Shown: piece by piece, positions 54,158-57,272 of the stretch
How the letters are laid out: each line of letters starts with the position of its first letter
How positions within the stretch are numbered: the stretch's first letter is position 1
Origin: Zygnema cylindricum
Lineage: Eukaryota > Streptophyta > Zygnematophyceae > Zygnematales > Zygnemataceae
Length of the DNA stretch: 57,272 nucleotides
Assembly (NCBI GenBank): GCA_037447655.1
Contig: JBBHKE010002443.1
Coordinates: 90,622-147,893, forward strand
Direction of reading: 5' to 3'
Position numbers and translations under genes: made by a program
The notes under the pieces: model-generated
What the model saw: only the letters and a program-made list of their open reading frames with translations
Told to the model about the DNA's origin: nothing
Databases searched by the model: none

Positions 54158-54587
54158 CCCTCTCTCCCCTCTCTCTCTCACTCTCACGCTCTCTCTCCCT
54201 CACTCTCCTGTTCTTATCTCTCATTACCATACACTAACTAAAAGACCTCCTTTTTCTTTTCTTGGAGTTAAGAATTTGATTGCTGACAAATTATATAGAT
54301 TCTCATCAGTCTCTCCTAATTTTTTTTATTTTTTTTTCCCTTCTTCAGGACATCCATGGATAGTACAACATTGTCCGAGTGAAAAAACAAACAGTTTTAC
54401 AATCCCGTTGGAAATTTCATCATCCTCAATATCGATTGAAAATTGCCGTTCAAAAACTTTTCATTTTCCTCCGAGAAGCTCGCGTCGAGAAAAAAAAATT
54501 GAAACTCAAAAAAACAGTTGGTACCGAAAAATGCGACTCAGGGGATTGAATTTCTCTGTACCCCTTCTCGCTCAATTTGTATTTTAG
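51970..54587 (+). CDS. CDPK/PPCK-type Ser/Thr protein kinase, four exons, 355 aa
   Basis: Predicted exons 51970-52254, 52457-52734, 53802-54067 and 54349-54587, with GT-AG introns, total 1068 nt with stop. Residues: glycine loop GSGISG 34-39, ATP-binding Lys 56 (FACK), Glu 71 of helix C, catalytic HRDLKPEN 145-152, DFG 168-170, GTPYYIAPEV 186-195 and LLGGSPPFW in the C-lobe, ending HPWI 278-281. All key catalytic residues are present. The ~75 C-terminal residues are basic and Ser-rich, with no EF-hand and no Ca-binding loop. The nearest families are PEP carboxylase kinases and PPCK-related kinases in the CDPK-SnRK group. The target protein cannot be told from sequence. Intron 2 (1067 bp) holds a MITE and a low-complexity block; intron 3 holds a CT microsatellite. 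The only gene here that looks functional. Confidence 0.87.
53160..53480. repeat. Degenerate AATGTTCAA-type repeat block in kinase intron 2
   Basis: AATGTTCAA, AATGTTTAA, AATGTCAAA, AATGTTAAA and similar words recur more than 15 times at irregular 10-25-bp spacing. Confidence 0.75.
53565..53731. mobile_element. 167-bp TA-flanked MITE in kinase intron 2
   Basis: Left end CACCGCATCGGTATTAGAG and right end CTCTAATAGCGATGGGTGGTG are imperfect inverted repeats flanked by TA (53563-53564, 53732-53733). The ends match the family of the element at 41304-50034. It lies 70 bp before the exon 3 acceptor and contains no ORF. Confidence 0.78.
54089..54200. repeat. (CT)n microsatellite in kinase intron 3
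   Basis: About 28 uninterrupted CT units, then imperfect CT with CCC and CA interruptions, lying just after the exon 3 donor. Confidence 0.95.
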
Positions 54588-56644
54588 TTTCTTATTTTTC
54601 TCAACAGGTTTTTTTAAGTTTTAACTCCTCGAATTCCTCTTGTGATCATTTTTTTCGGCGGTTTTTGACCTTTGAATCGACTCATGTAAAACATATTCGA
54701 TTCAAATGGTTTTAGTTTTCTACTTTGATTTAAAAACCGGCAAAAAAAAGAATCATCAGATTCATATTCATATTCATAATTTGTTTTTGTTCCTTGATTT
54801 TTTTTCTCTACATTTGTCGATTTTCAAAACAGAAGGATCACAGGTCATTTAATCACAGGTCATTTATCCTTTATCATATTTTATTAAAAAATTGAAGGTT
54901 CGATCATTAAAATTAAGAATTTTAAAATTCAGATCGGATATTTTTTTATTCGTTCATTTAAACTCCTCCACCTCAGTTTCATAAAAATTCATCATGACGG
55001 GATTACGAAACGGAAAATGGGTTTTTTTGTAAGATATAAATAGATGAAATCATGTCGTTTTTATCGTAATGGTTCAATATTTTCTGTTTTTTCTTATTTG
55101 TTACTAACTCCAAATAGACAAGTGCAGCAGCAGCTATTGTTTCGTTTAGTTGTTCATATTTATGGCAGATTTTTTCTTGGGTGGAGGGGCAGGGGATAGA
55201 TTAGTTTTACAAATTTTCAAGGGATTTTGAGGATTTTTTAGAGTTTTCAAGGGTTTTATAGGGTTTGTGGGGGTTAATTGTATTTGCTGAAGAAGGGATT
55301 TTCTAGAACAAACAATGACGTATGTTTAGTCAATATTTACGATCCATATTTTTTACATTTTTTTTCTAGGAAAATTCGTTTTTTTACTTGACGTGGCAAT
55401 CGTTTGGAACAGAAATAGTTTGTAATTTTCCCAAAAGTAATTTACTTTTTGCTAAAGTGAATATTAAATTTAGATCCATTACCTTTCAGATTTATTTCTT
55501 TTCCGGTTATCATTTTTGCCTTTTTTCTCGTTTGTGTATGTGTGTTTTTCTATTTTTGACAGCTTTTTTTGGGAAAAACATGTCAAATTTATTTTTTTAG
55601 AAATTATGAGTGAAAAAAAAGCATGCCCTTGTGAATTGTAAATGTTGATAGGATCGACACTCAATCGGAATGCGCACAAAATTGCCAAATTTTTCAATGC
55701 GAAAGTGTAATTGAACACAATTGAAACATCATCAGCTCACATTAATTACATTTAATGCACGTAAACTTAAGATAAAGACAAAATGTACACTCTGGAAATA
55801 TATACTTATAATGATATTGATTCAAATCTCATACATTGCTAATACATTTCATCATCCCGAGCTCACTCACAAGCTGGCTTTTAATCTTAGCTGCGGGATT
55901 GAATCTGAAACTCTAATTCGCGAAACATCACATTGAAATCGCACGAAAAGAACCGAAACAAACCGTGCGTACGAAATGTAACGTACACGCGAAGAAGTGA
56001 CAAGCGAAACGAAAGTACTAAACGAAACAAAATGCGCGACGTGACGCGCGACCAAATTGAACCACAGTATATACGAACCAACATTGTTACGTTGACGTCG
56101 ACATTGACATTGGTTCACACATTGCAAATCCTAACAGTTGGTTTTTAAAAAAAATAAAAAAAATCATATTTGCTTTTGATGTGCATTTTTTTTTCTTATT
56201 CTTAAGTTCCTAAATCAAATGGCAACGATCTACAAAAAAGGAGATGCAAAAACAGTTGAAGTCGACAAGATATGCATTGATCAATACTAGGATGTAGTTT
56301 CGCCTACGATTGATATATAACTTGGACCTGTATATAGTTCCTATAGTTACTATATATGGGTTGTGTTAGGTTTTACATTGTGGGATTTGTCATTGCGTCG
56401 ATTGACAGTTTAGCAATCATTGCACGATTTGTTTAAGTGTTGATTTTGTACGTCGGAGTTATTTGTGTCTTGTCTTACTAGGAGTGTTTGTACGGCGAGT
56501 TAGGTCATTATACGGTTTTGTGTCGCAGTGATCGTAGTGGTCTTTGTATTGAGGTATTTATGTGGTGTCGTACTTCGCCGGCGCGCGTTTCGCGTGCCGC
56601 GGCTAAATGGTTGATTTGTACGGTACTTGTTGGTTCATTTGAGG
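54588..56644. other. Kinase 3' flank, no further gene recognised
   Basis: AT-rich with long T runs and short frames. ACGAAACG/CGTACACGCG-type words near 55920-56050 recall the gypsy LTR interior but no boundary is visible. A polyadenylation site for the kinase cannot be picked with confidence. Confidence 0.5.
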
Positions 56645-57131
56645 CATAGTTCAAAAGTAGGTGAAAGTAGGCCCATACAATATGCCTATTGTATGTAAAA
56701 CATACAATATGACCTTAAGACCCATATTGTATTGGTCGCAAAATGAAAAAAAAATGTAACAGGGTTGAGTTGCACATCGATCGATATTATGAAAAACATT
56801 CGGACAAAAAAAATAAAATCTGTGAGTTATGAGGTATTTTTTATTTAAACCGTCCGATTCGGATGATCGGACGGTCGCTGATCAAAGTAGCGATGTAAGA
56901 AGATCACATGAAAAGCCCATAACACAACTCATCCTACGCTGTGTCAGTTCGCTGAAATTTCGTCCACCGGCGTGCGCTGTAATATGATCATACGTTAGAT
57001 TCGTACGTTCGCACAAAAGTGTGCACAAACGCAAACACATAAAGAGTGCCTACTCTGCGCGAGTTTTGTGCCAAGCTTTGTGCGCCTACCACTACCAAAG
57101 GCCTACCATAAAAACGCCTACTTTTGAACTG
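56645..57131. mobile_element. hAT-like MITE (487 bp), TIR CATAGTTCAAAAGTAGG / CAGTTCAAAAGTAGG
   Basis: Left end CATAGTTCAAAAGTAGGTG (56645) and right end CGCCTACTTTTGAACTG (to 57131) are inverted repeats with a one-base indel. Target duplication ATTTGAGG is perfect (56637-56644, 57132-57139). GTAGGCCCATAC and GGCCTACC extend the similarity. No ORF. A third TIR family in this window with an 8-bp duplication. Confidence 0.85.
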
Positions 57132-57272
57132 ATTTGAGGATTGCGGTACACCGTGAATCGTTATTCGCGTAAAGGTTTCTTTAGCGTGTAGGAACAATTA
57201 CCGTTATTTACGCTAATTGAGAATTTGGATTTTTTCAAAAAAAACATACATACTGGATATTTACTTATACTA

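Noticed and set aside
54068-54240. Reading exon 3 of the kinase on into a Ser-Leu repeat
   Set aside because: This is the (CT)n microsatellite. A GT donor at 54068 and an exon at 54349 that restores the HPWI motif fit the kinase family better.

Overview
The window looks like a repeat-dominated stretch of a plant (streptophyte) nuclear genome. The evidence is one spliced host gene, a CDPK/PPCK-type Ser/Thr kinase with GT-AG introns near the right end, surrounded by plant-style Ty1/copia and Ty3/gypsy LTR retrotransposons, hAT transposons and small inverted-repeat elements (MITEs). I cannot name the species. No bacterial operons, rRNA, tRNA genes or CRISPR arrays were seen. A 10-N assembly gap lies at 30540-30549.

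Layout. 1-9275: AT-rich sequence with a degenerate unrecognised coding-like stretch (1362-2520), a 1.1-kb polypurine tract, a 124-bp GC-rich tandem repeat, an unrecognised 192-aa ORF built on 60-bp repeats, and a 316-bp tandem array split by a hAT-like element. 9276-12076: internally deleted copia copy A1. 12480-15557: two degenerate minus-strand copia fragments (E1, E2). 15558-28414: copia copies B1, B2 and B3. B2 carries D, a very young non-autonomous LTR element with two 1447-bp LTRs and a perfect 5-bp target duplication. 28500-30539: minus-strand copia A2, ending at the gap. 30890-31998: hAT transposase pseudogene. 35140-38705: 5'-truncated copia A3 with its 3' LTR. 39607-50034: hAT-like elements plus a three-level nest, in which a gypsy element sits in a hAT-like element, which sits in a TA-flanked MITE. 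50230-50855 and 56645-57131: two more hAT-like MITEs. 51970-54587: the kinase gene, four exons, 355 aa predicted.

The mobile elements can be ordered in time. D is inserted in B2. B1 is inserted in E2. The gypsy postdates its hAT-like host, which postdates the TA-flanked MITE. Of the elements examined for coding, all carry stops, frameshifts or truncations, or (D and the MITEs) lack coding capacity.

The least ordinary signals are: (i) copia-type elements whose primer site matches the anticodon region of initiator tRNA-Met (half-tRNA priming, as in Drosophila copia and yeast Ty5), while the gypsy uses the usual 3' end of that tRNA; (ii) a row of short perfect hairpins in the D LTR; (iii) an 11-bp minisatellite in a copia LTR that resembles the Pol III A box; (iv) the hAT-like family with TAGTGTTGGGTATCG ends and 8-bp target duplications.
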